DNA of 64,000 nt from Liolophura sinensis (Eukaryota; Mollusca; Polyplacophora; Chitonida; Chitonidae): contig NC_088307.1 of the NCBI RefSeq assembly GCF_032854445.1, positions 19,668,017 through 19,732,016 on the forward strand. Direction: 5' to 3'. Both the position numbers and the translations under genes were made by a program. Position 1 is the first letter of the stretch. Each line of letters starts with the position of its first letter. Shown piece after piece: positions 49,901-51,831 of this stretch. The notes under the pieces were generated by a model. The model did not search any database. It was given only the letters and a program-made list of their open reading frames with translations, and had not been told where the DNA came from.

Positions 49901-51831
49901 ATATTGTGGAGCAGGCACACAGTATTGCTGATCAAGAACGAAGGAAACATAAAGGTTTGTTTTTCCCAGTATTTCGAATCATGCCCATCAATGACAATTT
50001 TGGTGTGTAATTATTTGCAAAAATTGTTACAGAAACTTTTCCCCAATGGAATTCAATTACAAATACCAACATACTACATGTATAAGCATCTTTCTGATAT
50101 GATGAGAAGAGCTCGTGGCCAAGCGATGAAGATATTTCTAACGAGGTACTGTTTGAACCCCACCATCCACCAATCTTCAGGGCCTCACTTAGAAGAAAGT
50201 AGTTCATCATACTCATGAACGTTAAAGTTTGATAAATGTGTAATATATAACACTACAGCCTGGAGAGTGAAACCAGAGCAGCGATGACCGTGTGATAGTT
50301 GGCAAATAGCGACCATTGAAATCCAGATTATCTTGGCTACAGTTTTCTTGTGACTGTTCAGGTGAATGCTGAATGGTAGCAGCCCATACACAGTTGTAAC
50401 AGTGTATATCACATCTGAATCTCATGTGGAAATGTTTATCAGTTGTTTACCAGAGGTACGGTGGTTTTCTTCAGCCATAAAACTGATTGATGCCTTGTGA
50501 AAAACTTCTTGATTACCCTAATTCCTTAATTTTTTTGCATTAAAAAAGCAACTTTCAGTCAAATTTATGCACATTTACATTTAGATTTTGGAGACAAAAC
50601 TACATTGGTTGGATTGGCTGCACAAAAAATGTACTTTTATCAGTCTGCACGGTCGCTGTGAGTTCAGGTCCAGCTCATGCTGGTTTCCTCTCCGGCCGTA
50701 AGTGAGAAGGTCTGACAGCAACCTTCAGATGGTTGTGGGTTTCCCACGGGCTTTGCCTAGTTTCCTCCCACCATAATGCTGGCCGCTGTCGTATAAGTGA
50801 AATATTCTTGAGTACGGCGTAAAACACCAATCAAATAATAAATAAATCTGCACAGAATAATTCTTTCAGAAATAAATAAATCATGATGTACAAAATGATC
50901 TGATGTTACAGCAGCAAGACCAGGAGAGGATGTACTGAGTGTGCCCTCTTCACCTCAGCTGCGAGGTCGTTCCAAAACTCGGGGACGGCCACCTCTGCAA
51001 TCTCAACCGCCTATCATAAGTTCCCCTAGCCCCTCCCCCTACAGGAACCCACGGGATGCTCCATTGTACAGGTCTACATCACTGGAAACTCGATCACGAA
51101 GTCCGTCACCAAATCCTCCTACTCCAACGTCTCAGCAAGAGTACTACGGTTCTGCCAACTTGACGGACCGCTCCCGCAGCCCAAGCCCAATCCAGTCACC
51201 ACCTCGTAAAGGTGGTCGTAGATTGCCGCAGGTGCCTCCCCCTGCCATGAAGCCGGCCAGTTTAAACCTGCATCCGCGTCAAAGCAGAGAGAACATGCCA
51301 CGTGTAATGCCTTCCCCAAGTGTTCCACAGGCCCCGCGAAGCCCTGGCAACATCAACTTTCCCAAGCTGAATGCCTCACCTACTCATATGCCCAGACTGA
51401 ACATCCCCCCGGTGGAGTCTTCCCCTGTCCCAGGCCGAATGGGCAAACCAGAACCCTATAGCCCCACCGAAAAGAATAATTTAAACAAAATCAGTCCTGA
51501 GAAGTCCCCGTCAAAGCATCGAGACAGGGAACACAAACGGGACCGAGACCGAACGCGAGACAGGTCTCGTACCAGGGCTGAACATAGCCCTCGAAGCAGG
51601 TCTTCAGACAGTAGGCAAAACGACAGAAGTCGATTAATTTCTAGTCAGTTTAGTGACTCTGTAGAAGGACCAGAGCTAAGCCGGGGAGTTGGCTTGGCGC
51701 CTAGGACATCTCCCACAGTGCCCAACGGGTACAAACCCAAGGGACATAAACCTGAAAAATTAGAAATGAGAACTGATAGCACTGCTCCACTTCATCATAG
51801 TGACTCTGAGGATGATGATGATTGGTGTTAA
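712..51831 (+). CDS. CaV2: CaV2-type voltage-gated calcium channel alpha-1 subunit, 3' part (about 40 exons, introns included in span)
   Basis: Pore-forming subunit of a presynaptic high-voltage-activated calcium channel. The window starts inside an intron before IS5 and ends with the stop at 51829-51831; the first exons are upstream and outside. Joined exons show IS5 to IS6, the I-II loop AID ([14 protein letters not shown]), all of domains II, III and IV, an EF-hand (w31-w32), an IQ region (w35) and a long proline/serine/arginine-rich tail ending DDWC. Pore glutamates are TMEGW (I), TGEDW (II, but frameshifted here), TTGEGW (III) and ATGESW (IV), the EEEE filter of CaV1/CaV2. CaV2 is preferred over CaV1 because of the AID context, the IVS1-S6 residues, the RIM-BP ligand RRLPQVP and the DDWC end. 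The II-III loop is short and lacks vertebrate synprint-like sequence. Splice phases agree at every core junction except the 1-nt insertion in w12. Orthology was judged from memory of family sequences, not by alignment. Confidence 0.95.
1213..1472 (+). mobile_element. tRNA-derived SINE (family S1), near full length
   Basis: Starts with a tRNA-like head containing an A box (tggctcaattgtttagcgcg) and a B-box-like gagttgaagtc. The body common to all S1 copies follows (ggtttcctc, cgtcgtataagtgaaatatt, gagtacggcgtaaaacacc), with an AT-rich aaataaatg tail. About a dozen copies or fragments in both orientations occur in this window. It is an RNA polymerase III-type retroposon inserted in the CaV2 intron; its small ORF is not a gene. 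Confidence 0.9.
1594..2006 (+). repeat. Tandem repeat made of the exon w2 acceptor region
   Basis: About seven degenerate units of roughly 45-60 bp carry the core ttgtcagccattttgtattt followed by tcag or tcat and then ataacat. Units at 1619, 1906 and 1951 keep a usable ...ttttcag ending, as does the real acceptor at 2006. The bases after each AG (ataacat.g.ttta) match the first bases of exon w2 (ataacatagatttag), so the unit includes the exon edge. Middle units have TCAT in place of TCAG and lack the AG. Confidence 0.85.
2007..2236 (+). CDS. CaV2: CaV2 exon w2: domain I turret and P-loop
   Basis: Completes a split GAT codon with the last G of w1 and ends in phase 0 at donor gtgagt. It encodes the extracellular turret with paired cysteines ([27 protein letters not shown]) and the pore helix/filter [11 protein letters not shown], where E is the domain I selectivity glutamate. 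The acceptor chosen gives the only phase-compatible join. Duplicate acceptors lie upstream at 1619, 1906 and 1951. Confidence 0.93.
2575..2915 (+). repeat. Degenerate tandem repeat, unit about 28-30 bp
   Basis: Repeats of acattgcctgttttctcc with aaacatgga spacers, ten or so copies, decaying toward the right end. It lies in the intron after w2. A short ORF across it is only a product of the repeat. Confidence 0.85.
3112..3215 (+). CDS. CaV2: CaV2 exon w3: domain I S6
   Basis: Begins [11 protein letters not shown] directly after the pore loop and continues with the IS6 helix ending [10 protein letters not shown]. This is the conserved S6 gate and start of the I-II loop. Phase 0 in, phase 2 out (GG|A) at donor gtaagt. 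Confidence 0.93.
3296..3492 (+). repeat. Interspersed repeat family D1, copy 2
   Basis: Shares attattcaagcat, gagggcatt, taaaatt.tg and a gaaattgg.caatcca.c.aatg block with copies at 1-135, 8272-8487 and, inverted, 50509-50880. No coding capacity, about 200 bp, probably a MITE or short non-autonomous element. Ends are not sharply defined. Confidence 0.7.
3727..3966 (+). mobile_element. SINE-like interspersed repeat (family S2), truncated head
   Basis: Contains gcacaaagtggatagtgcaa, ggaggcacattacatgcagt and an end of the form gttaagtaagatgttacacc-ttaaacactaactca. I recognise this 3' body as common in mollusc genomes (usually gacgttaaaccctaaac). Single copy in the window, in the intron between w3 and w4. 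Confidence 0.6.
4098..4165 (+). repeat. tRNA-like SINE remnant
   Basis: ttagttggttgactgctgca resembles an A box and gcggttcaaatttcttg a B box about 40 bp later. No complete cloverleaf is visible. Probably a degenerate SINE head. Confidence 0.4.
4269..4444 (+). CDS. CaV2: CaV2 exon w4: I-II loop with beta-subunit AID
   Basis: Encodes [20 protein letters not shown] followed by [14 protein letters not shown], the alpha-interaction domain that grips the CaV beta subunit groove; the conserved Y, W and I are present. The vertebrate G-beta-gamma motif QQIER reads QQIDR here. It then has [19 protein letters not shown]. Phase 2 in, phase 1 out at donor gtgtgt. Confidence 0.95.
4445..5114 (+). other. 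Intron w4-w5
   Basis: AT-rich intron of about 670 bp. I see no gene, SINE or ordered repeat in it. Confidence 0.6.
5133..5231 (+). CDS. CaV2: CaV2 exon w5: I-II loop, acidic segment (optional 18-nt 5' extension from 5115)
   Basis: From acceptor gttgcag at 5132 it encodes [20 protein letters not shown] then an acidic stretch to YLTNL. A second acceptor (aacag) at 5114 is exactly 18 nt upstream and also in frame; using it adds GLRFVA. Both give open, phase-compatible joins with w4. Ends in phase 1 at gtaata. Confidence 0.8.
5970..6054 (+). CDS. CaV2: CaV2 exon w6: end of I-II loop
   Basis: Encodes [19 protein letters not shown] followed by [10 protein letters not shown], the conserved stretch just before IIS1. 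Acceptor tttatag, donor gtgggc; phases match w5 and w7. Confidence 0.88.
6650..6777 (+). CDS. CaV2: CaV2 exon w7: domain II S1
   Basis: Encodes [20 protein letters not shown] and continues through [18 protein letters not shown], the IIS1 helix and first extracellular loop. Acceptor tttccag, donor gtacgt, phase 1 out. Confidence 0.93.
6815..6896 (+). promoter_or_regulatory. G-rich intronic tract, potential G-quadruplex
   Basis: About 80 bp just downstream of the w7 donor contain more than ten runs of three to five G on the transcribed-sense strand (gggtggggattgggaatggg onward). G-runs near donors are known intronic splicing enhancers and can fold as G-quadruplexes in RNA. The role is inferred. 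Confidence 0.5.
7235..7435 (+). mobile_element. SINE S1, 5'-truncated
   Basis: Begins inside the tRNA-like head (accaatgtggtcgctgtgag, ttcaagtcc-type B box) and runs to gcgtaaaacaccaaacaagt. Same orientation as the gene and immediately upstream of exon w8. Confidence 0.88.
7477..7589 (+). CDS. CaV2: CaV2 exon w8: domain II S2
   Basis: Encodes [20 protein letters not shown] then [17 protein letters not shown], covering IIS2 and the start of IIS3. Acceptor caacag after a long T tract, donor gtaagt, phase 0 out. Confidence 0.94.
7682..7884 (+). repeat. Two-copy tandem duplication spanning the exon w9 acceptor
   Basis: Unit of about 105-115 bp. Copy 1 ends cttattccaggtaatctttg near 7787 and copy 2 ends cttatttcaggtaatcgttg at the true w9 start. 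Interior blocks (taatattaaa, tgacat) also match. The duplicate carries its own acceptor at 7777, followed at 7811 by gtaaat. Confidence 0.7.
7885..7997 (+). CDS. CaV2: CaV2 exon w9: domain II S3-S4
   Basis: Encodes [17 protein letters not shown] and the IIS4 voltage sensor [16 protein letters not shown] with arginines every third residue. Acceptor ttatttcag, donor gtactt, phase 2 out. Confidence 0.94.
8272..8487 (+). repeat. Interspersed repeat family D1, copy 3
   Basis: Best preserved copy of the D1 family (tattcaagcatgttctgagg, gaaattggacaatacaacca, ttgaggaattaggta). No coding capacity. Confidence 0.75.
8631..8762 (+). CDS. CaV2: CaV2 exon w10: domain II S5
   Basis: Encodes [19 protein letters not shown] then the IIS5 helix to [12 protein letters not shown]. 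Phase 1 in, leaves with GA at donor gtaagt, completed to GAA by w11. Confidence 0.95.
8812..8917 (+). mobile_element. SINE S1 fragment
   Basis: Only the 3' body remains: agatggtcgtgggtttccac, then tttcctcccat.aatatgct and an aaatagataaat tail. Diverged from the other copies. Confidence 0.65.
9020..10885 (+). repeat. 20-bp minisatellite with higher-order structure
   Basis: More than 90 near-exact 20-bp units of the type ccagtagtgtggttgtatac fill about 1.87 kb of the intron between w10 and w11. Variant units recur in order: blocks carrying the marker gaccttatac are spaced 320 and 360 bp, and 10181-10600 is an 80-bp four-unit block repeated about five times. The reverse strand is open for 330 codons (9235-10227) because 20 bp x 3 is a whole number of codons; I do not call it coding. 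Confidence 0.95.
11048..11120 (+). CDS. CaV2: CaV2 exon w11: domain II turret and start of P-loop
   Basis: Encodes [20 protein letters not shown] and TVFQ, leading into the domain II selectivity filter. Acceptor tttttcag. The donor gtaaaa at 11121 is weaker than the gtaag copies repeated downstream. Ends in phase 0. Confidence 0.9.
11103..11275 (+). repeat. 28-bp tandem repeat of the exon w11 donor site
   Basis: Six units of acagtattccaggtaagat type with GT at 11121, 11149, 11177, 11205, 11233 and 11261, an exact 28-bp period. The first unit is the real exon end. Copies 2, 3, 4 and 6 read ccag|gtaag, closer to the donor consensus than the real ccag|gtaaa. Use of any copy would run into an in-frame TAA or shift the frame. 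Confidence 0.95.
11457..11578 (+). CDS. CaV2: CaV2 exon w12: domain II filter and S6 start, with a 1-nt frameshift
   Basis: In the entry frame it reads ILTGE then GLE and a stop. One base on, it reads [15 protein letters not shown] and the IIS6 start [12 protein letters not shown]. The family motif is ILTGEDWNEVM, so the genome has one G too many in gagaaggactgg (around 11472-11473). The exon is 122 nt where 121 would keep phase. Both splice sites are normal (tgtttcag, gtatcc). Confidence 0.88.
11604..11965 (+). repeat. 15-bp tandem repeat
   Basis: Units of aaacaccaccaatat / aaacatcaccaatat, about 20 copies, degenerating after 11850. It starts about 25 bp after the w12 donor. Several frames on both strands are open only because the unit is 15 bp with no stop. 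Confidence 0.93.
12226..12326 (+). CDS. CaV2: CaV2 exon w13: domain II S6 end and II-III loop start
   Basis: Encodes [20 protein letters not shown] then [13 protein letters not shown]. The first part is the near-invariant IIS6 exit of CaV1/CaV2 channels. Acceptor cttcag, donor gtaagg, phase 0 out. Confidence 0.95.
12470..12905 (+). repeat. 39-bp tandem repeat with an open 13-residue periodic frame
   Basis: About 11 units of catatgaatggggatttccc plus tatttgtacaaaagtaggt. A higher-order pair is duplicated (12613-12690 versus about 12730-12810). The forward frame from 12476 stays open for 155 codons ([13 protein letters not shown]-like period). There is no other gene-like signal, so it is treated as a minisatellite. 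Confidence 0.9.
12906..14706 (+). other. Large intron of the II-III loop, first part
   Basis: AT-rich intron. 14090-14340 has a degenerate repeat of about 50 bp (ccatcttgattgacaatgaa, gtgaaa.taaaatacac). A 35-nt exon-like segment at 13743-13777 was considered and rejected. No other feature recognised. Confidence 0.6.
14707..14739 (+). CDS. CaV2: Candidate CaV2 microexon (33 nt) in the II-III loop
   Basis: [11 protein letters not shown], phase 0 in and out, so it can be included or skipped without frame change between w13 (...EEARQE) and w15 ([13 protein letters not shown]). The acceptor is strong (tctctctttctttgaacag); the donor gtacat is weak. The charged helical character fits its neighbours. 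No transcript evidence. Confidence 0.4.
15091..15245 (+). repeat. 27-bp tandem repeat
   Basis: Nearly six units of gatgtcatcaatgacatgtc plus cactggt. Both strands are open over it because the unit is nine codons long. Intronic. Confidence 0.93.
15246..17809 (+). other. Large intron of the II-III loop, second part
   Basis: Contains an (at)n tract at 15385-15402, a two-copy 38-bp repeat near 16208-16282 (ctgcaaatacatgcaayatg), (tta)n at 16500-16531 and (at)n at 16864-16902. Otherwise unremarkable AT-rich sequence. Confidence 0.7.
17810..17934 (+). CDS. CaV2: CaV2 exon w15: II-III loop
   Basis: Encodes [20 protein letters not shown] then [20 protein letters not shown], a coiled, then proline-rich, cytoplasmic loop. 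Acceptor atttcag, donor gtaaga; leaves with TA completed to TAT by w16. The apparent stop at the exon end is created only by reading into the intron. Confidence 0.85.
18298..18416 (+). CDS. CaV2: CaV2 exon w16: II-III loop
   Basis: Encodes [20 protein letters not shown] then [19 protein letters not shown]. Serine/asparagine-rich loop with no synprint similarity that I can see. Acceptor ttttcag, donor gtaagt, phase 1 out. Confidence 0.85.
18417..20028 (+). other. Intron w16-w17
   Basis: About 1.6 kb of AT-rich sequence. No gene, SINE or ordered repeat recognised. Confidence 0.6.
20029..20149 (+). CDS. CaV2: CaV2 exon w17: end of II-III loop
   Basis: Encodes [20 protein letters not shown] then [20 protein letters not shown]. 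The [12 protein letters not shown] block is the strongly conserved lead into IIIS1 in CaV2 channels. Acceptor tgtttcag, donor gtgagt, phase 2 out. Confidence 0.93.
20381..20570 (+). CDS. CaV2: CaV2 exon w18: domain III S1-S2
   Basis: Encodes [36 protein letters not shown] and [18 protein letters not shown]. These are IIIS1, its loop and IIIS2. Acceptor tttgcag, donor gtaagc, phase 0 out. Confidence 0.95.
20999..21105 (+). CDS. CaV2: CaV2 exon w19: domain III S2-S3
   Basis: Encodes [20 protein letters not shown] then [15 protein letters not shown] and the AC of a threonine codon. Donor gtaagt; phase 2 out. The S3-S4 linker follows, either directly with w20 or through the 12-nt microexon at 21949. 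Confidence 0.94.
21106..23472 (+). other. Intron w19-w20, host of the 12-nt microexon
   Basis: AT-rich intron of about 2.4 kb. It contains the microexon at 21949-21960, a long T tract just before it (21875-21885) and a G-rich run at 23242-23268 (gaggggggtggggggagggg). No SINE seen. Confidence 0.7.
21949..21960 (+). CDS. CaV2: Candidate 12-nt CaV2 microexon in the IIIS3-S4 linker
   Basis: ttacctagaaag lies between a pyrimidine-rich acceptor (ctgtacactgtttag) and a perfect donor (AAG|gtaagt). Phase is 2 in and 2 out: with w19 and w20 it turns GVTDSAGK into GVTYLESDSAGK, a four-residue insertion. Vertebrate CaV2.2 is known to have an optional four-residue insert (SFMG) in the same IIIS3-S4 linker. 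Strong splice sites, exact phase and position support it; no transcript was available. Confidence 0.7.
23473..23569 (+). CDS. CaV2: CaV2 exon w20: domain III S4 voltage sensor
   Basis: Encodes [20 protein letters not shown] then [12 protein letters not shown], the IIIS4 arginine ladder and S4-S5 linker. Acceptor attttcag, donor gttagt, phase 0 out. Confidence 0.95.
23595..23905 (+). repeat. 102-bp tandem repeat, three copies
   Basis: Units beginning gttatgggtctgatagcagg at 23603, 23703 and 23805, nearly identical. Begins about 30 bp after the w20 donor. A three-copy 15-bp repeat (ttaatgaaaacatag) follows at about 23943-23982. Confidence 0.95.
24276..24436 (+). CDS. CaV2: CaV2 exon w21: domain III S5
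   Basis: Encodes [20 protein letters not shown], then [20 protein letters not shown] and [17 protein letters not shown]5 and the start of the turret. Acceptor atcacag, donor gtgagt, phase 2 out. Confidence 0.95.
24509..24547. repeat. Perfect 17-bp inverted repeat
   Basis: gtaactgtacattcctg, a 5-nt spacer atatc, then caggaatgtacagttac. A perfect stem-loop in RNA or a cruciform in DNA, 72 bp after the w21 donor. No element ends were found around it. Confidence 0.9.
25300..25440 (+). CDS. CaV2: CaV2 exon w22: domain III turret and filter
   Basis: Encodes [20 protein letters not shown], then [19 protein letters not shown] and TTGEGWP, whose E is the domain III selectivity glutamate. Acceptor gccaatag, donor gtaagt, phase 2 out. 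Confidence 0.95.
25453..25697 (-). mobile_element. SINE S1, antisense to the gene
   Basis: On the minus strand it runs from ggggcctccgtggctcagtt (A box) to the tail near 25453, with the internal cgtaatgaccc segment deleted. It starts only about a dozen bases after the w22 donor, an unusually close insertion. Confidence 0.9.
25963..26164 (+). CDS. CaV2: CaV2 exon w23: domain III S6
   Basis: Encodes [20 protein letters not shown], then [20 protein letters not shown] and [22 protein letters not shown]6 and the start of the III-IV loop. Acceptor ttccgcag, donor gtgagg, phase 0 out. Confidence 0.95.
26323..26495 (-). mobile_element. SINE S1, antisense, internally deleted
   Basis: Head (ggggcctccatgactcagtt on the minus strand) and tail (gtactcaagaatatttcact on the plus strand) are present, while the central grammar between ccatgctgg and the 3' body is lost. 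Confidence 0.85.
26746..26910 (+). CDS. CaV2: CaV2 exon w24: III-IV loop and IVS1
   Basis: Encodes [20 protein letters not shown], then [20 protein letters not shown] and [15 protein letters not shown]. Acceptor atttcag, donor gtaagt, phase 0 in and out. It ends at the point where two alternative continuations exist (28377 and 29660). Confidence 0.95.
26911..28376 (+). other. Intron w24 to w25a
   Basis: AT-rich, about 1.5 kb, with A and T homopolymers. No gene or mobile element recognised. Confidence 0.6.
28377..28487 (+). CDS. CaV2: CaV2 exon w25a: IVS1-S2, alternative form a
   Basis: 37 codons, phase 0 in and out: [20 protein letters not shown] then [17 protein letters not shown]. The IVS2 core matches the CaV2 pattern (YLN...F..LF.IEC.LKI). 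Acceptor gtcccag, excellent donor AGG|gtaaga. Form b at 29660 covers the same segment, so the two are probably mutually exclusive. Confidence 0.85.
28488..29659 (+). other. Intron between the two IVS1-S2 exons
   Basis: About 1.2 kb, AT-rich, no recognised element. Including both flanking exons in one mRNA would keep frame but duplicate IVS2. Confidence 0.6.
29660..29794 (+). CDS. CaV2: CaV2 exon w25b: IVS1-S2, alternative form b
   Basis: 45 codons, phase 0 in and out: [20 protein letters not shown], then [20 protein letters not shown] and AFGIK. Compared with form a it has an eight-residue longer, acidic IVS1-S2 extracellular loop with a cysteine and ends in the commoner AFGIK. Acceptor actatacag; the donor gtttga is weak. 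Confidence 0.82.
29795..32067 (+). other. Intron w25b-w26
   Basis: About 2.3 kb. 30240-30450 weakly resembles a decayed SINE (ggtggtgttttataccacac, ggatttgaacttgaacc). The rest is AT-rich without recognised features. Confidence 0.5.
32068..32151 (+). CDS. CaV2: CaV2 exon w26: domain IV S3
   Basis: Encodes [20 protein letters not shown] then [11 protein letters not shown]3. Acceptor tcaatag, donor gtaaga, phase 0 in and out. Confidence 0.95.
32350..32466 (+). CDS. CaV2: CaV2 exon w27: domain IV S4 voltage sensor
   Basis: Encodes [20 protein letters not shown] then [22 protein letters not shown]4 with the [15 protein letters not shown] ladder. The IVS3-S4 linker is short, with no insert equivalent to the vertebrate ET/NP exon. 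Phase 0. Confidence 0.95.
32595..32905 (+). repeat. 28-bp tandem repeat
   Basis: About nine units of atgaaatatcccacttctga plus caccaaac, interrupted at 32655-32703 by a segment (caacaatttttaact.aatca) that recurs at the right end. Intronic. Confidence 0.92.
33050..33115 (+). CDS. CaV2: CaV2 exon w28: domain IV S5
   Basis: Encodes [20 protein letters not shown] then MQ. IVS5. Acceptor ttttccag, donor gtatga, phase 0. Confidence 0.95.
33195..33270 (+). repeat. Diverged single copy of the 63-bp-core interspersed element
   Basis: gtgacaacagcgtggtatgg, tggcaaatggtaacgcagat and agcctcttgct align in order with the start of the 63-bp array unit at 58836. Weak, but the order is preserved. Confidence 0.5.
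33507..33598 (+). CDS. CaV2: CaV2 exon w29: domain IV turret
   Basis: Encodes [20 protein letters not shown] then [11 protein letters not shown]. Preceded by a long T tract and ttgtag; donor gtgagt, phase 2 out. Confidence 0.95.
33786..33936 (+). CDS. CaV2: CaV2 exon w30: domain IV filter and S6 start
   Basis: Encodes [20 protein letters not shown], then [20 protein letters not shown] and [16 protein letters not shown] holds the domain IV selectivity glutamate; two further cysteines sit in the turret. Phase 0 out at gtaagt. Confidence 0.96.
34048..34197 (-). mobile_element. SINE S1, antisense, tRNA head missing
   Basis: 3' half only (minus strand): atggtcgtggctttcccctg and gaatattcttgagtactgc-type body, with a (ttta)n tail on the plus strand at 34048-34068. 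Confidence 0.88.
34376..34437 (+). repeat. Partial duplication of the exon w31 acceptor
   Basis: tttttgcaaatgttaaacct at about 34380 mirrors the real start tctctgcagatgttaaacct at 34431, about 56 bp apart. The copy reads gcaaatg where the real site has gcagatg, so its AG is lost. Confidence 0.75.
34438..34565 (+). CDS. CaV2: CaV2 exon w31: IVS6 end and EF-hand start
   Basis: Encodes [20 protein letters not shown], then [20 protein letters not shown] and GA. IVS6 gate and first helix of the C-terminal EF-hand. Acceptor ctctgcag, donor gtaagt, phase 2 out. Confidence 0.96.
34868..35145 (+). repeat. Two-copy tandem repeat of about 130-140 bp
   Basis: gaaacacattcaagcaagrt at 34880 and 35009, and ggtgtaatgt.ac with gattattgggc at about 34966 and 35109. 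Lies directly before exon w32. Confidence 0.75.
35190..35286 (+). CDS. CaV2: CaV2 exon w32: EF-hand
   Basis: Encodes [20 protein letters not shown] then [12 protein letters not shown]. This is the position of the vertebrate CaV2.1 alternative EF-hand exons 37a/37b; I find no second version here. Acceptor ttcacag, donor gtaagt, phase 0 out. Confidence 0.95.
35608..35713 (+). CDS. CaV2: CaV2 exon w33: pre-IQ region
   Basis: Encodes [20 protein letters not shown] then [15 protein letters not shown]. Acceptor tttatag, donor gtaagt, phase 1 out. Confidence 0.95.
35985..36089 (+). CDS. CaV2: CaV2 exon w34: pre-IQ region
   Basis: Encodes [20 protein letters not shown] then [15 protein letters not shown], matching the conserved ...IWP..S.K.LDLL.P pre-IQ segment. 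Acceptor atttcag, donor gtaata, phase 1 out. Confidence 0.94.
36345..36988 (+). repeat. Tandem repeat made of the exon w35 acceptor and exon start
   Basis: Seven intronic copies of ttgtagagctcaatgagttg type precede the real exon. TAG ends at 36357, 36455, 36548, 36630, 36723, 36804 and 36897, then the true site 36988; spacings are 81-98 bp. The fullest copies also keep gaaattgaccattggtaaaa, matching exon bases gaaattgactgtgggtaaaa, so the unit includes the exon edge in the same frame. Confidence 0.92.
36989..37098 (+). CDS. CaV2: CaV2 exon w35: IQ motif
   Basis: Encodes [20 protein letters not shown] then [30 protein letters not shown] is the calmodulin-binding IQ region (vertebrate GKIYAAMMIMEYYR). 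Phase 0 out at gtaagt. Confidence 0.95.
37999..38013 (+). CDS. CaV2: Candidate CaV2 microexon (15 nt): EKKEE
   Basis: gagaaaaaagaagag between acceptor gaccttttcag and donor gtcagt, phase 0 in and out. It fits between ...NMMKL and [11 protein letters not shown]. Plausible by composition and splice sites only. Confidence 0.45.
39522..39539 (+). CDS. CaV2: Candidate CaV2 microexon (18 nt): SQVTDE
   Basis: tcccaagtcacagatgag between tttggcaacag and gtaaaa, phase 0 in and out. The upstream pyrimidine tract is modest. Inclusion would keep the C-terminal frame. Confidence 0.4.
41273..41323 (+). CDS. CaV2: Candidate CaV2 cassette exon (51 nt)
   Basis: [17 protein letters not shown], phase 0 in and out, after a good acceptor (tgtttgttttcccag) and before gtatga. 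Composition is less CaV2-like than its neighbours; only splice-site and phase support. Confidence 0.3.
41605..41735 (+). repeat. 23-bp tandem repeat
   Basis: Five to six units of gctaactgtgtcacatgaaa plus aaa. Intronic. Confidence 0.9.
43416..43534 (+). CDS. CaV2: CaV2 exon w36: proximal C-terminal tail
   Basis: Encodes [20 protein letters not shown], then [19 protein letters not shown] and AG of an arginine or serine codon. Basic, then acidic/serine-rich cytoplasmic tail. Acceptor atttgtag, donor gttggt, phase 2 out. Confidence 0.85.
43600..43740 (-). repeat. Single diverged copy of the 63-bp-core interspersed element (inverted)
   Basis: gtatttcaccagctacgcgt, gacagttagccaaccatcac and ttaccctctatg align with the reverse complement of the leading part of the array at 58810-58910 and with 60963-61075. 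It abuts a SINE S1 copy. Confidence 0.7.
43744..43955 (-). mobile_element. SINE S1, antisense, diverged
   Basis: Plus-strand ttgattggtgttttacgcgg, catataa-type body and gaggaagccagcataagctg are recognisable; the middle (hinge with ccatccgcaggttgctgg) is deleted and the tRNA head is degraded. Confidence 0.85.
44160..44239 (+). repeat. Two-copy 46-bp direct repeat
   Basis: actctcctcaatggaccaat with gagtgagcttctaa occurs at 44160 and 44206. Intronic. Confidence 0.9.
44771..44888 (+). CDS. CaV2: CaV2 exon w37: C-terminal tail
   Basis: Encodes [20 protein letters not shown] then [19 protein letters not shown]. Very basic segment with RSFS and RRGS phosphosite-like sequences. Acceptor gttttttcag, donor gtagga, phase 0 out. 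Confidence 0.85.
45591..45668 (+). CDS. CaV2: CaV2 exon w38: C-terminal tail, likely cassette exon
   Basis: 26 codons, phase 0 in and out: [20 protein letters not shown] then ERKTEK. It can be skipped without frame change. Acceptor atatgaacag, donor gtatct (weak). Confidence 0.65.
45900..46800 (+). repeat. 89-bp tandem repeat
   Basis: Nine to ten units containing ggtgactagtgaaaatagta, catt.ttgaaaatgtgcactc and aacattaaaatgatgtcaag, at 89-bp spacing (for example GACATT at 46092, 46181, 46270). Degenerate related sequence continues to about 47060. Confidence 0.92.
47150..47258 (+). repeat. Two-copy 50-bp repeat
   Basis: gaaaatgatgttatattgca with gataaaaagagcatggta occurs twice. Part of the same purine-rich, tg/aa-rich intron tract as the 89-bp array. 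Confidence 0.88.
47260..48168 (+). other. Intron before w39
   Basis: No recognised element; contains pyrimidine-rich stretches (47700-47800, 48110-48140) leading to the w39 acceptor. Confidence 0.6.
48169..48294 (+). CDS. CaV2: CaV2 exon w39: C-terminal tail
   Basis: 42 codons, phase 0 in and out: [20 protein letters not shown], then [20 protein letters not shown] and DE. RRMSVDS is a good basophilic-kinase-type site. Acceptor aataacag, donor gtacac. Confidence 0.8.
48295..49635 (+). other. Intron w39-w40
   Basis: Has a two-copy 17-bp repeat (cagcctgtcaactgttgt, near 48357-48393) and four degenerate copies of agtgcagtgaatta at 48463-48602. Otherwise plain. Confidence 0.65.
49636..49954 (+). 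CDS. CaV2: CaV2 exon w40: C-terminal tail, serine/proline-rich
   Basis: Encodes [20 protein letters not shown], a run of SP and RSP motifs ([20 protein letters not shown]) and [20 protein letters not shown]. Acceptor ttctctgcag, donor gtttgt, phase 1 out. Overlapping frames on both strands are open here but only this one has matching splice phases. Confidence 0.85.
50236..50330 (+). repeat. Single diverged copy of the 63-bp-core interspersed element
   Basis: gagagtgaaaccagagcagc, gatgaccgtgtgatagttgg and caaatagcgacca match the start of the 58836 array in order. Confidence 0.7.
50509..50880 (-). repeat. Interspersed repeat family D1, inverted copy 4, split by a SINE
   Basis: Left part 50509-50643 (plus strand ttaccctaattccttaattt ... 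aaaactacattggttggatt) and right part 50854-50880 (agaataattctttcagaa) form one D1 element interrupted by the S1 SINE at 50651-50846. Confidence 0.75.
50651..50846 (+). mobile_element. SINE S1, 5'-truncated, nested in a D1 repeat
   Basis: Body from ggtcgctgtgagttcaggtc to caatcaaataataaataaa. Flanked by a direct repeat tctgcac (50644-50650 and 50847-50853), which reads as the target-site duplication. Confidence 0.88.
50912..51831 (+). CDS. CaV2: CaV2 exon w41: distal C-terminal tail and stop
   Basis: Last coding exon, 305 codons plus TAA. Enters with CA completing GCA; a NAGNAG acceptor (ttacagcag) allows the start to slide by one alanine codon. The tail is rich in P, S and R, with [13 protein letters not shown] (RIM-BP SH3 ligand of the vertebrate RQLPQTP type), an RD/RS-rich stretch ([20 protein letters not shown]) and the acidic end SEDDDDWC. 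The terminal D-x-W-C is the PDZ ligand for Mint/RIM-class scaffolds known in CaV2 channels. Confidence 0.96.

Noticed and set aside
49523-49931. Overlapping 131-132 codon frames on both strands at exon w40
   Set aside because: Shadows of the GC-rich coding exon; only the frame with matching splice phases and SP-rich tail sequence is real.
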